Shown here: in pieces, positions 36,701-44,391 of the stretch
Position numbering within the stretch: position 1 is the first letter of the stretch
Layout of the letters: the number at the start of each line of letters is the position of its first letter
DNA from: Acidimicrobiia bacterium
Lineage (GTDB): Bacteria > Actinomycetota > Acidimicrobiia > Spongiisociales > UBA5794
Direction of reading: 5' to 3'
DNA length: 64,000 bases
Assembly: GCA_041393965.1 (NCBI GenBank)
Contig: JAWKJB010000001.1
Location: forward strand, 744,001-808,000
Notes under the pieces: model-generated
The model's input: only the letters and a program-made list of their open reading frames with translations
Database searches by the model: none
Told to the model about the DNA's origin: nothing
Program-made: the position numbers and the translations under genes

Positions 36701-37226
36701 TGCGGAGCGCTCGTCGTGCACCGTTGATTGCCGCTTTCACCGAGAGCAGATCGAACTGTGTTTCGATAATGAGGAGGTCAACACCACCATCGATGAGTCC
36801 GGAAGCCTCGACCTCGTAGGCGTCGCGTAGCTCGGCGTATGAGATTTGCCCGAGTGTCGGAAACTTCGTCCCCGGTCCGATTGAGCCCGCGACGAAGCGG
36901 TCACCGTAGCGGTCGGCTGCGGACCGGGCGATCGTTGCAGCGGCAGCGGCGATGTCGTATGCCCGATCCGCCAAGCCGTACTCGCCGAGCGGTACCGAGA
37001 AGGCCCCGAAGCTGTTCGTCTCGACAACATCCGCCCCGACATCGAGGTATGCACAATGGAGGCGATCCACGACATCGGGACGCGTCAGGTTCAGGATCTC
37101 GTTGCAGCCTTCGAGATCGGGGCCTCCGAAGTCGTCTGCGGTCAGCTCCTGGCCTTGAAGCCATGTTCCCGTTGCGCCGTCGAACACGACGACGCGTCGG
37201 CCAACGGTGTCGAGGTAACTCACCAT
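33768..37226 (-). CDS. metH: Cobalamin-dependent methionine synthase
   Basis: A 1152-aa four-module enzyme. Homocysteine-binding domain about 1-310 (FDGATGTWLQ; zinc ligands in GLNCATGP and GGCCGTTPEY); pterin-binding domain about 335-605 (IGERTNANGSKAFREAM); B12 cap and binding domain about 635-860 with VQGDVHDIGKNLVDIILSNN (D-x-H-x-x-G); reactivation domain about 900-1140 with GGRYSWGYPACPD (R-x-x-x-GYP). It transfers the methyl group of 5-methyl-THF to homocysteine. A SAM-I riboswitch precedes it and the MetF-like gene overlaps its end. Confidence 0.95.
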   Translation of the reverse strand: MVSYLDTVGRRVVVFDGATGTWLQGQELTADDFGGPDLEGCNEILNLTRPDVVDRLHCAYLDVGADVVETNSFGAFSVPLGEYGLADRAYDIAAAAATIARSAADRYGDRFVAGSIGPGTKFPTLGQISYAELRDAYEVEASGLIDGGVDLLIIETQFDLLSVKAAINGARRALRTARQDLPIQTQVTIETTGRMLPGTEIGAAVASIEALGPDVIGLNCATGPVEMYEAVRYLSRYASLPLSIIPNAGLPSVVAGEMHYDLGASDMASHLATFVTEYGVGIVGGCCGTTPEYIATLVEHIRPLEPASRQPEHIPSLSSTYSPVPIHQDASILIIGERTNANGSKAFREAMLDGDTDTCIAIGEGQVAEGAHLVDLCVDYVGRDGTVDIDSLAQRFATEITAPIAIDSTEPEVMRAALERIGGRCVLNSANLEDGEEEGSRFDRVMRLATEHGSAVICLLIDERGQARDLAWKMEVAHRIHDLALSRYGLAPEDLIFDALTFPLSTGDKDLRDDAVATIEAIQRIKAELPGVATVLGVSNVSFGLKPAARRVLNSMFLHECVEVGLDAAIIHAGKITQLTEIPPDQQAVCLDLIHNRRTAEYDPLAALLEMFEGVTTETNTVDPLEGLGVSDRLEKRIVTGNAGGLQADLDEALGSCAAIDIINDQLLAGMRIVGELFGTGQMQLPFVLRSAQTMKAAVRYLEPHLDRIESADRGSIVLATVQGDVHDIGKNLVDIILSNNGYRVHNLGIKVSIADMIEAFEEHRADAIGMSGLLVKSTLIMRDNLDELTRRGLDAIPVLLGGAALTRSYVEKDLAGRYAGDLIYGKDAFAGLAAMEWITGNGPKPVAPERFIPEVQGVKRQPATVPRRSPHIADDEPIPPAPFLGSRVVKGIPIDAITQYLNTTALLRNQWQYRPDKGEDDAAFKERMAPEIRARVASAQSRGLLHPQVVYGYFHASADGDDIVIWGDTDRTVEAARLSFPRQQETPWLCIADYFRPISDKATDVAAFQIVTMGPAISDEAHELFRKDRYEDYLKLHGIGVELTEALAECWHARVRSEFGIGQTDAPTMHGLFRQGYQGGRYSWGYPACPDLEDNLTVAELLDASRIGIKVGAQTGYQYQPEQTTSAIICHHRQAKYFIARKAKDSRADIG

Positions 37227-37292
37227 CGAAGCGCCCCGTGGTGGGTATTGCGCTGTGGCGACGCTGTGGCCATCGCGGTTCCTCTCTCGAAA

Positions 37293-37411
37293 CGCTCATG
37301 GCGCATCGAGCGGTGCACCGCCCGTGTCCCATCGATCAGGCATTGGCACCGTGCGTGACGCCGGTTGCCGCGGTTTCATCGGGCCTGTCCCTCCACCGCT
37401 CAGGATGAGCG
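37293..37411 (-). promoter_or_regulatory. SAM-I (S-box) riboswitch upstream of metH
   Basis: On the minus strand the sequence begins CGCTCATCCTGAGCGGTGG, continues AGGGACAGGCCCGATGAAAC and CGCGGCAACC, then GGTGCCAATGCC, and closes with ATGAGCG, which pairs with CGCTCAT as helix P1. These are the hallmark S-box blocks. High S-adenosylmethionine would stop expression of metH and the MetF-like gene. The 66 nt between the aptamer and the metH ATG would hold the expression platform; no clear U-rich terminator is seen there, so control may be at translation. Confidence 0.9.
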
Positions 37412-37423
37412 CTTCGTGAAAGG

Positions 37424-37429
37424 ACATTA
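37424..37429 (-). promoter_or_regulatory. -10 box TAATGT upstream of the metH riboswitch
   Basis: TAATGT on the minus strand lies 12 nt before the first base of riboswitch helix P1, placing the transcript start at about 37417. Confidence 0.45.
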
Positions 37430-37471
37430 GCCGCACGGTGCCTGCGTTCGGCGGCGCGACGGTACCGTCAG

Positions 37472-37843
37472 TTACTCGTTCGTCACGGTGTCGTCGCAGA
37501 CGAGCGTCACATCGGTATCGGCGGCCTCGGCGGCTGCAACGCCGGACGCTACGACGAACCGCAGCAAATCGCGAGAAGGGCAACGCTTTACGACATCAGC
37601 GCTTGTATTCCATACCTTCAACAGGATCGGGGAGGGAATCCCGTCAGATCCTTCGATGGCTCGAAGGCCGAGGTCGGCGACCTCGGCGTCCACGAGGGCG
37701 TGGATGTCGAACGGTGTGAGCTGTTCCTGTTCCTCTTGGAGCGACGCGATCGCCTGTTTCTTGCGTTCGGATTGTCGTCGTGACAGGGCGATTGCCCACG
37801 CGACGAATGCAACGATGCCTGCGATCACGAACCAAATCACCAT
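37472..37843 (-). CDS. Small membrane-anchored protein, unknown
   Basis: A 123-aa protein with an N-terminal membrane helix (about residues 2-20, MVIWFVIAGIVAFVAWAIAL), a charged helical stretch, and a soluble domain ending DTDVTLVCDDTVTNE. No family recognised. The ATG at 37843 is preferred since it opens directly with the helix. It lies 5 bp after the stop of the mannose-1-phosphate guanylyltransferase gene, so they are likely co-transcribed. Confidence 0.6.
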   Translation of the reverse strand: MVIWFVIAGIVAFVAWAIALSRRQSERKKQAIASLQEEQEQLTPFDIHALVDAEVADLGLRAIEGSDGIPSPILLKVWNTSADVVKRCPSRDLLRFVVASGVAAAEAADTDVTLVCDDTVTNE

Positions 37844-37848
37844 ATGTG

Positions 37849-39222
37849 CTACTCCTCGTCCGTGTCGAGCCGCCATCCGCGGTTGATATCGTCGCTGCCC
37901 GGCCGTCGCCTGATCTCGATTTCCACGAATTCAAGCAACTCCGATCCCTCGGACACAACCGAACCCGTCTCGCTGGCCGGCACCGCGACCGTCACGCCGG
38001 GTGAGAGACCATGCGGAAGCGTCCCGATCGTCGCCGTTCCCGTCCCCGACACGATCACCAGCCGGCGCTCGTGTGGCGACGGCTCAATGCGGTGAGGAGT
38101 GGATCCGGCGAGCCGATGCGTTGCCGGGTTCCGGGTGACGCCTTCGACTTCCGGTCGTCCGGCCGCCGTGAGTTCGTCAACGACATCTTTGACTGACTGG
38201 GTATCGTCCATCGCGGCGACGAGGACCGCGTCAGCGGTCTCGACGATGACAAGCCGTTCGGTTCCCACAGCTGCGACGAGCCGTGAGTCGGCTGAGATCA
38301 GCGAGTTCTTCGCTCCCACGGTGATCACATCGCCCGACAGCACATTCCCGTCGGTGTCGTGGTCGGCGATGTCCCACAGCGATGTCCACGAACCGACATC
38401 ACTCCAGCCGGGATCGGTGGGAACGACCGCCGCTCTCGCGGTGTGCTCCATGACGGCGTAGTCGATCGAATCACCGGAGATGGCGGAGAACTCGGCGGCT
38501 CCGAGCGCGATGCCCGCGGGCGTGTGAACCGAAGCGTCCCATGCGGCCGCAGTTCCAGCGGCGATCTCGGGTGCGTGTTGTTCGATCTCCTCGAGCCAGA
38601 CCGATGCTCTGAACAGGAACATCCCTGAATTCCAGAGATAGGTTCCGGAAGCGAGGTAGCTCGCCGCCGTTGCCTCGTCCGGCTTCTCCCTGAATTCGGA
38701 TGCCGTACGGACATCCTCCGTGACACGGTCGCCGACCCGTATGTAGCCGTATCCGGTTTCAGGGCGGCTCGGCGAGATCCCGAATGTCACGAGATACCCC
38801 TCGTTCGCGGCGACGACGGCGTGCGTGACGGCCTCAGCGAACGCGGCTTCGTTGCTGATGACATGGTCGGAAGGCAGGACGAGCATGAGGGGATCGGTAC
38901 CGTCGGTCGTGACTGCGAGGGCGGCAGCGGTGACCGCTGGCGCGGTGTTCCGCCCAACCGGTTCGAGGATGATCGTAGGGTTGTCGATTCCCGCTTCTTC
39001 CAGTTCGACAGCGATGGCCCCGGCATGGTCCTCGTTGGTGACAACGACGGGACCCGAACGGCCGAGTGCCTTCGCTCGTCGAGCGGTTGCTCCGATCATG
39101 GTTCGGTTCCCGATCAGAGCGAGCAGCTGCTTCGGCCGCGATCGGCGGGATGCGGGCCACATGCGGGTCCCCATCCCACCTGAGAGGATGATGGGCACGA
39201 TGGGGGATTCGTCGGGGCTCAT
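37849..39222 (-). CDS. manC: Mannose-1-phosphate guanylyltransferase
   Basis: A 457-aa enzyme that makes GDP-mannose from GTP and mannose 1-phosphate. The nucleotidyltransferase domain (about 1-300) has ILSGGMGTRMWPASRRSRPK, EPVGRNTAPAV and LVLPSDHVI. The C-terminal region (about 365-457) keeps the cupin-like VIVSGTGTATIGTLPHGLSP and PGSDDINRGW of bifunctional ManC/XanB proteins, but lacks the histidine-rich metal site (QxHxHRxE) of the mannose-6-phosphate isomerase half, so only the transferase is expected to be active. GDP-mannose feeds glycan synthesis. Confidence 0.9.
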   Translation of the reverse strand: MSPDESPIVPIILSGGMGTRMWPASRRSRPKQLLALIGNRTMIGATARRAKALGRSGPVVVTNEDHAGAIAVELEEAGIDNPTIILEPVGRNTAPAVTAAALAVTTDGTDPLMLVLPSDHVISNEAAFAEAVTHAVVAANEGYLVTFGISPSRPETGYGYIRVGDRVTEDVRTASEFREKPDEATAASYLASGTYLWNSGMFLFRASVWLEEIEQHAPEIAAGTAAAWDASVHTPAGIALGAAEFSAISGDSIDYAVMEHTARAAVVPTDPGWSDVGSWTSLWDIADHDTDGNVLSGDVITVGAKNSLISADSRLVAAVGTERLVIVETADAVLVAAMDDTQSVKDVVDELTAAGRPEVEGVTRNPATHRLAGSTPHRIEPSPHERRLVIVSGTGTATIGTLPHGLSPGVTVAVPASETGSVVSEGSELLEFVEIEIRRRPGSDDINRGWRLDTDEE

Positions 39223-39262
39223 GGCTCAGGAATGTACCGGCGTTGGTTCGCGAGGCGAAGGA

Positions 39263-41293
39263 TCAGGGACTCGTCTCGTTCCGATGGGGCGTGTCCCTGA
39301 TCGTCGCGACCAGATGGGCCAGATGGTCGTGCGCGGTTGCGCTGCCGAATCCCGTGATCACATCGCCTGCCCTGATGATCGACTTGCCGTGGGGAACCAT
39401 TACCGAGGCACTCCGACGGATCGATACGAGCACGCTGTCGGACGGCCACTCGATGTCGGCAACGGTGCGATTCGCCGCAACGGAGTTCTCCGGCACCGAG
39501 ACCTCGAAGAAGTCGGCGCCTGGCTGTGACCGGATCCGTTTGCGTTCCCGGTACAGCTCACGCCCGGTGGCCATCGACAGTGCCGAGTCATAGGCATCCA
39601 CCACAGATGCCCTCCGGAACATGCCAACAACCTCCCGTTTGTTGACGGCGGACACGACCGGGAGACGGCCGACACCGAGGGAAGACATGCGTGTGAGGGC
39701 GTCCGACACACGAGCGTCGGGTGTGACCGTGATCACATCGGGTGACATTGCTTCGACCACCGTGAGCGACCTGCTCGGCCCGCCCGCATCTGCAATGTCG
39801 GACAGGGTGAGAATCCCGACGAGCTCTTCCCGATCGTTGAGAATCGGCGCCCCGTGATGTGATGACACATCGAAGAACTCGGCAGCCTCGGCCAGTGTGT
39901 TCCACGGTCTGAGGACCTCATCGAGGGGTTGCATGACCGACCGCACCTCAACGGTGTCGAGGAGGTCGATGTCCTCGTTCTTGGGAAGGGTGATACCGCG
40001 TCGCCGCAGCGGCATGGTGTATGCGGAGTCGGGATGGAACCGATCGCTCGCAAAGGTGGCGAGGGCGGCGCCGAGCATCAACGGCAGGACCAGCTCGTAG
40101 TTGCCCGTCAACTCGAACACGATGATGACCGAGGTGATGGGCGCTCTCGCGATCGTCGCGAGCGCACATGCCATCCCGACGATGGCAAATGCGCCGGGCT
40201 TCAGGTCGCTGATCGTCCAGATGGGCTCGACGAGGATCGCAAAGCCGGCGCCGACCGCACCTCCGATGACAAGACTCGGCATCAGCGAACCGGCGGAGCC
40301 GCCTCCCCACCGTGTCAACCCCGAGGTGACCATCTTGGCGACCGCGATCACGAGGAGCGTGATGGCACCGAGGGAGATCTGGTCAGCAGATTCAAGGGCG
40401 AGCAATCCTGAAAGGAAATCCCGACCTGTACCGAGCGACTCGGGCCAGAGCACGCCGAGTCCCGCGACGACGACTCCTGCGACGAGCGGCTTGACCCAGC
40501 GAGGAAGCGGTCGGGGAATGGTCAGCGCTGCCGTTGTGTCGAGCGTGCGTAGGTACAAGAGTCCGAAGGCGACGGTGAGGACCGCGAGGGCGACATAGAG
40601 GGCGAGTTCGGCGAAGCTGCCGAGCTCGTGGGGCGGCGAAGTCAAGAAGAGCTCCTCGCCGAGCAGGAGATGGCTCGTCACGGCGGCCCCGACCGATGCG
40701 ATCACGACCGCATTGAGGTGGCGGATCGCGTACGAACCGAGGATCACCTCCATCGCGAACAGCATGCCAGCGATCGGTGCGTTGAAACTCGCGCCGATCC
40801 CCGCACCGGCACCCGCCGCGACGAGGCTGCGGATCTTGTCGTGATCGAAGTGCGTGTATCGAGCGAACGATGAGCCGATGGCGGCACCGATGAGGACGAT
40901 CGGGCCCTCGCGTCCTCCGGATCCTCCGGTACCGAGAACCGCCGCCGTCGCGACGGTCTTCGTTGGGACGAGTCGGGTCGGGAGGTAGCCTCCGTGGAGG
41001 CTGAGACCGAGCATCGTTTCGGTCACACCGCCACCGGAGATCCCCGGCCCCCAGGTGCGGTTGATCAACCACGAGACCATGATCCCGATGGGGATCGTGA
41101 CGAACACGACGGCCCGCTCCCAGGTTGCCCAGTTCGACAGTTCTCTCGTCAGCGACTCGACTCCGTCGATCCCCCAGGCGAGGATCGCGGTGGCGAGACC
41201 CACCATGATGCCGAGCAGCACCGACGCGAGGAGAAAGGCGGCGGCGCCCCTGCCTTGGAGCATCGTCTGGATTCGCCGGAGAAACCGCTTCAC
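39263..41293 (-). CDS. ClC-family chloride channel/antiporter with CBS and TrkA-C domains
   Basis: A 676-aa protein. The ClC membrane domain (about 1-430) has the selectivity motifs GSGGREGPIVLIGAAIG (gating Glu in GREGP) and SLMPSLVIGGAVGAGF. A CBS pair follows (about 455-575; VRSVMQPLDEVLRPWNTLAE, AMSPDVITVTPDARVSDAL), then a C-terminal TrkA-C/RCK-C domain (about 600-670; ADIEWPSDSVLVSIRRSASV). CBS and TrkA-C domains bind nucleotides or other ligands and gate transport. GTG at 41293 chosen; the divergent msrA gene begins 77 bp away. Confidence 0.9.
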   Translation of the reverse strand: MKRFLRRIQTMLQGRGAAAFLLASVLLGIMVGLATAILAWGIDGVESLTRELSNWATWERAVVFVTIPIGIMVSWLINRTWGPGISGGGVTETMLGLSLHGGYLPTRLVPTKTVATAAVLGTGGSGGREGPIVLIGAAIGSSFARYTHFDHDKIRSLVAAGAGAGIGASFNAPIAGMLFAMEVILGSYAIRHLNAVVIASVGAAVTSHLLLGEELFLTSPPHELGSFAELALYVALAVLTVAFGLLYLRTLDTTAALTIPRPLPRWVKPLVAGVVVAGLGVLWPESLGTGRDFLSGLLALESADQISLGAITLLVIAVAKMVTSGLTRWGGGSAGSLMPSLVIGGAVGAGFAILVEPIWTISDLKPGAFAIVGMACALATIARAPITSVIIVFELTGNYELVLPLMLGAALATFASDRFHPDSAYTMPLRRRGITLPKNEDIDLLDTVEVRSVMQPLDEVLRPWNTLAEAAEFFDVSSHHGAPILNDREELVGILTLSDIADAGGPSRSLTVVEAMSPDVITVTPDARVSDALTRMSSLGVGRLPVVSAVNKREVVGMFRRASVVDAYDSALSMATGRELYRERKRIRSQPGADFFEVSVPENSVAANRTVADIEWPSDSVLVSIRRSASVMVPHGKSIIRAGDVITGFGSATAHDHLAHLVATIRDTPHRNETSP

Positions 41294-41369
41294 ATCGGCA
41301 CGGTACCGGTCTGGTGTTGCATCAGCACACTTCCGGGAACTCGGATGGGCACTACGGTGTTGTACTGAC

Positions 41370-42005
41370 ATGTTCCCACGGAAGTCGCACAGCACGCCCC
41401 AATCCGAATCAGCTCTCGAAGGGAGGAAGGACCCTGTTCCGATCAGCGGAATCCACTTCGTCGACGAGTCGTCGATGGTTCCACCCTTCCCTGATGGAAC
41501 CGAGGTGATCTCGTTCGGCATGGGGTGCTTTTGGGGAGCTGAACGCATCTTCTGGCAGCTCCCGGGAGTCGTCACGACCGCTGTCGGCTACCAGGGCGGT
41601 TCGACCCCGAACCCGACCTATGAGGAGGTCTGCTCGGGGAGAACCGGGCACGCCGAGGTGGTCCGGGTTGTCTACGACCCGGCCGAGACACCACTCGAGC
41701 TCCTGTTGAAGCACTTCTGGGAGCAGCACGATCCGACGACGCTCAACCGGCAGGGGAACGACAGAGGAACCCAGTACCGGTCCGCCATCTACTGGACGAC
41801 ACCGGACCAGCAGGCCGCCGCTGAGGCTTCACGCGATGCCTATCAGGCCGGGCTGCGCGATTCCGGTTTCGGGACCATCACCACCGAGATCGAACAGGCG
41901 GGGCCGTTCTACTACGCCGAGGAGTACCACCAGCAGTACCTCGCCAAGAACCCTGGGGGCTACTGCAACCACGGCTTCTGTCAGATCGCGTACCCGGCGA
42001 CCTGA
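41370..42005 (+). CDS. msrA: Peptide-methionine (S)-S-oxide reductase
   Basis: A 211-aa MsrA. The catalytic motif is GMGCFWGAERIF with the nucleophilic Cys; GYQGGSTPNPTYEEVCSGRTGHAE is split here by family-typical residues, and the C-terminus GGYCNHGFCQIAYP supplies resolving cysteines. It repairs the S form of methionine sulfoxide using thioredoxin. It is convergent with the sulfur-handling operon (40 bp gap) and divergent from the ClC gene. TACGGT at 41353-41358 may be its -10 box. Confidence 0.95.
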   Translation: MFPRKSHSTPQSESALEGRKDPVPISGIHFVDESSMVPPFPDGTEVISFGMGCFWGAERIFWQLPGVVTTAVGYQGGSTPNPTYEEVCSGRTGHAEVVRVVYDPAETPLELLLKHFWEQHDPTTLNRQGNDRGTQYRSAIYWTTPDQQAAAEASRDAYQAGLRDSGFGTITTEIEQAGPFYYAEEYHQQYLAKNPGGYCNHGFCQIAYPAT

Positions 42006-42044
42006 TCGCACGCTGGCTTCGTTGCGGGCGCCGCGGTGCTGTGG

Positions 42045-42557
42045 CTAGATGAACATCGTTTGAGCGCCGTCGATGATCTCGATGAAGTCGCTCACATTCA
42101 GGATCCCGTCGAGCTCGTCGATCATGTCCTCCTCGTCAAGGTCGAACATGTCCACGGACATCTTGCATGCCCACAGGTGGCACCCCATGTCGGACAGGTG
42201 CCGCAAGAACGCTGGCACATCGGGGATATCGAGGGCCTCCATCTGCTTGCGCATCCGGCTCGTTGCCATCGCGGTCACGCCGGGGAGTGGCGTGAGCGCC
42301 ATCGGCATGTGCGTTGCCGTATTGCCGACAGGCGTGAACTTGAGATGACCCATGGTCTCCTTGTTGATCATGTCCATGCCCCAGAAGGTGAAGAAGATGT
42401 GTGTCTCGACACCTTGTTCAAGCGCTCCCGAAGCCATGATCAGCGCGGGGTATGCCATGTCGAGCGTCCCCTTGGAGCACACGAACGCGATCTTGCGACC
42501 CTCGTCGTCATCGCCGAAGTCCGGAATGGTGACCGCGGCAGTTTCAGTGGTGGTCAT
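42045..42557 (-). CDS. DsrE/DsrF/DsrH-like sulfur-transfer protein
   Basis: A 170-aa protein with the DsrE-like fold: KIAFVCSKGTLDMAYPALIM holds one cysteine after strand 1, ETHIFFTFWGMDMINK follows, and a C-terminal MGCHLWACKMSVDMF carries the pair of cysteines typical of the DsrE2-like group, which bind persulfide sulfur. It is the third gene of the SQR operon, 11 bp after the DsrC/TusE-like gene. It probably accepts sulfane sulfur made by sulfide oxidation and passes it on in the cytoplasm. Confidence 0.83.
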   Translation of the reverse strand: MTTTETAAVTIPDFGDDDEGRKIAFVCSKGTLDMAYPALIMASGALEQGVETHIFFTFWGMDMINKETMGHLKFTPVGNTATHMPMALTPLPGVTAMATSRMRKQMEALDIPDVPAFLRHLSDMGCHLWACKMSVDMFDLDEEDMIDELDGILNVSDFIEIIDGAQTMFI

Positions 42558-42568
42558 GCATCCTCCTT

Positions 42569-42886
42569 TCAGATGCAGCCGACCGGCTTGGGAAGTCCGG
42601 CGACATACGCCATCTTCCGGGCCGGCTTCTTCGGGAACAGGGTGAACAGTTCCTTGGTCGGTACGGCCCCGACCGTCGAGACCCGGCGCAGGGTCGGGGT
42701 CTCGCCGCGCTCCGCGTAGTCCTCCCGGAGGAACTGCAGGACCGCCCAGTGCCGATCGGTGAGTTCATCGATTCCGATCTGGGCTGCGAGCTCTCGCGCA
42801 AGCGTCTCGTCCCACTCGTCGTACTCGGTCATGAATCCCTCGGCGTCGATGTGAACCTCGCGGTCCGCTATTGCGGTGATTGGCAT
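42569..42886 (-). CDS. TusE/DsrC-family sulfur carrier
   Basis: A 105-aa DsrC/TusE-fold protein: MPITAIADREVHIDAEGFM at the start, DRHWAVLQFLREDYAERGET in the core, and a C-terminal arm GLPKPVGCI with the conserved penultimate cysteine. The second arm cysteine of true DsrC, 11 residues earlier, is Ala here, so it belongs to the single-cysteine TusE-like group that relays one persulfide. Located between SQR and the DsrE-like gene. Confidence 0.88.
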   Translation of the reverse strand: MPITAIADREVHIDAEGFMTEYDEWDETLARELAAQIGIDELTDRHWAVLQFLREDYAERGETPTLRRVSTVGAVPTKELFTLFPKKPARKMAYVAGLPKPVGCI

Positions 42887-42929
42887 TGGGAACCTCCATG
42901 TGTGTCGGTGGCGGTCATTGGTATGGCGC

Positions 42930-44186
42930 TCACGATGGTTCTGTCACCTTTCCCGCCATCGACATCTCGCTCGAGACGGGAAGGTGTCGTCCGGGGAGCA
43001 GCAGATGCCAGTACATCCAGCGGAAGGCGAGCTTTCCGAGATGGTTCACCCTCGACTCCTCGAGAAGGGAGAACGGACCGATCCCCGGCACCGGATACTT
43101 CCCAGGAAGGGGTTGGGTCTTGTAGTTGAAGTCGATGAGCATCGCCTTGTCGTGACCGGTCTCGATGTAGCAGTTGGCGTGCCCGTCGAATTCGTGGGTC
43201 AGCGGAAGGCCAAGGAGATGGTCGACGAAGTTGGGGATGAAGGTTTCCATCGCAAAATGCGCAACTGACCCGGCCTTGGATGTGGGGAGGCTCGCAGCGT
43301 CACCGATTGCGAAGATGTTCGGATGATCGGTGGACTGGAAGGTCCCTGGATCGACGCGCACATGGTTGAGTTCATCACCGATGCCTGCGTCGCCGACAAA
43401 CGGCGCCCCCATGTTGATGGGGACCGTCACAAGGAGGTCGTACGGAACGACGCGCTCGTCGTACGAGATGAGCTGCCGTGCTTGTGGGTCGATCCGCTCG
43501 AGGTAGAAGTCGGGCTCAAGGTCGATCCCCCGTTGTTCGAACATGTCGCCCAGCTGTTCGGAAGCGACCGGCTTGGTGAAGACGCTGCTCATCGGGGTGA
43601 CATACACGATGTCGACCTTGTCCCTGACACCAAGGTCGGTGAAGTGGGCGTCGGCGAGGAAGGCGAATTCGAGCGGTGCCACCGGGCACTTGATCGGCAT
43701 CTCGATGAGGTTGACCACGAGACGACCTTCCGAGAACTCCGAGAGGGCATCACGAAGTGCCACCGCGCTGTCGAGACGGTAGAAATCGTGGATCGTCCGA
43801 CCGTATTCGGTGGAATCGAGGCCGGGGGTTTCACTCAGTGTCGGGTGGGTGCCGGTAGCGATGATCAGCTGGTCGTAGCCGAGGACACGGCCGTCGGCGA
43901 GGGTGACAGTGCCGCTGTTGGGATCGAGGGCTTCGACAGCACCGCTCACATAGTCGATTCCGTCGCGGAGGAAGTCCGCTGTCGGCCTGACCACATCAGC
44001 AGCGTCGTAGGTCCCGAACGGAATGAACAGGAACCCGGGTTGGTAGTAGTGGACAGGATCCTGATCCACCACCGTGATCGGATAGGTCGGCGCGAGCTCC
44101 TTACGGAGGAGGTTGGCGGCCATCGTCCCTGCCGTACCTGCGCCCAAGATGAGTATCCGCTGCACGCTGCCATCCCTTTCTGCCAT
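42930..44186 (-). CDS. sqr: Sulfide:quinone oxidoreductase-like FAD flavoprotein
   Basis: A 418-aa pyridine-nucleotide-disulfide family flavoprotein. FAD site ILILGAGTAGTMAANLLRKE; second FAD region FAIGDAASLPTSKAGSVAHF. Redox cysteines in EMPIKCPVAPLEFAF and GHANCYIETGHDKAML match the two conserved SQR cysteines, and the C-terminal helices (GKLAFRWMYWHLLLPGRHLP) would sit on the membrane. It oxidises sulfide to sulfane sulfur with quinone as acceptor. ATG at 44186 is chosen because TATCCT is 8 nt upstream; GTG at 44165 with an AAAGG site is an alternative. Confidence 0.87.
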   Translation of the reverse strand: MAERDGSVQRILILGAGTAGTMAANLLRKELAPTYPITVVDQDPVHYYQPGFLFIPFGTYDAADVVRPTADFLRDGIDYVSGAVEALDPNSGTVTLADGRVLGYDQLIIATGTHPTLSETPGLDSTEYGRTIHDFYRLDSAVALRDALSEFSEGRLVVNLIEMPIKCPVAPLEFAFLADAHFTDLGVRDKVDIVYVTPMSSVFTKPVASEQLGDMFEQRGIDLEPDFYLERIDPQARQLISYDERVVPYDLLVTVPINMGAPFVGDAGIGDELNHVRVDPGTFQSTDHPNIFAIGDAASLPTSKAGSVAHFAMETFIPNFVDHLLGLPLTHEFDGHANCYIETGHDKAMLIDFNYKTQPLPGKYPVPGIGPFSLLEESRVNHLGKLAFRWMYWHLLLPGRHLPVSSEMSMAGKVTEPS

Positions 44187-44194
44187 GCAACGCG

Positions 44195-44200
44195 AGGATA
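44195..44200 (-). promoter_or_regulatory. -10 box TATCCT of the sqr operon
   Basis: TATCCT on the minus strand, with TG one base ahead (extended -10), lies 8 nt before the ATG at 44186. The palindrome at 44206-44223 covers the spacer and -35 region. Confidence 0.5.
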
Positions 44201-44205
44201 GCACT

Positions 44206-44223
44206 TTGTGAAGTATTTCACAA
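44206..44223. promoter_or_regulatory. CRP/GlxR-type operator TTGTGAAGTATTTCACAA
   Basis: A perfect 7-4-7 inverted repeat containing TGTGA-N6-TCACA, the consensus of CRP-family regulators, and fitting TGTGANNTANNTCACA of actinobacterial GlxR. It lies 5 bp upstream of the -10 box of the sqr operon, between -10 and -35, so binding should repress that promoter. The divergent deoD start is 169 bp away. Confidence 0.65.
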
Positions 44224-44391
44224 GAGCAGGGAACCCATGGTTTTCGGTCGCGATCTACCTCCTGTCCCGTCCCAAGACCATTCGACGACACCATCCGGTC
44301 GTGTCAGTGTGCGTTGTGTGCCGAATATCGAGTTCCCGGATCGAGCCCTCGCACCGTAAGGTGTGTCGCACACACGGAGGTCTCTTCTCTC

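Noticed and set aside
37227..37471. Cobalamin riboswitch ahead of metH
   Set aside because: The leader shows S-box motifs instead and no B12-box (GCCACTG-like) sequence.
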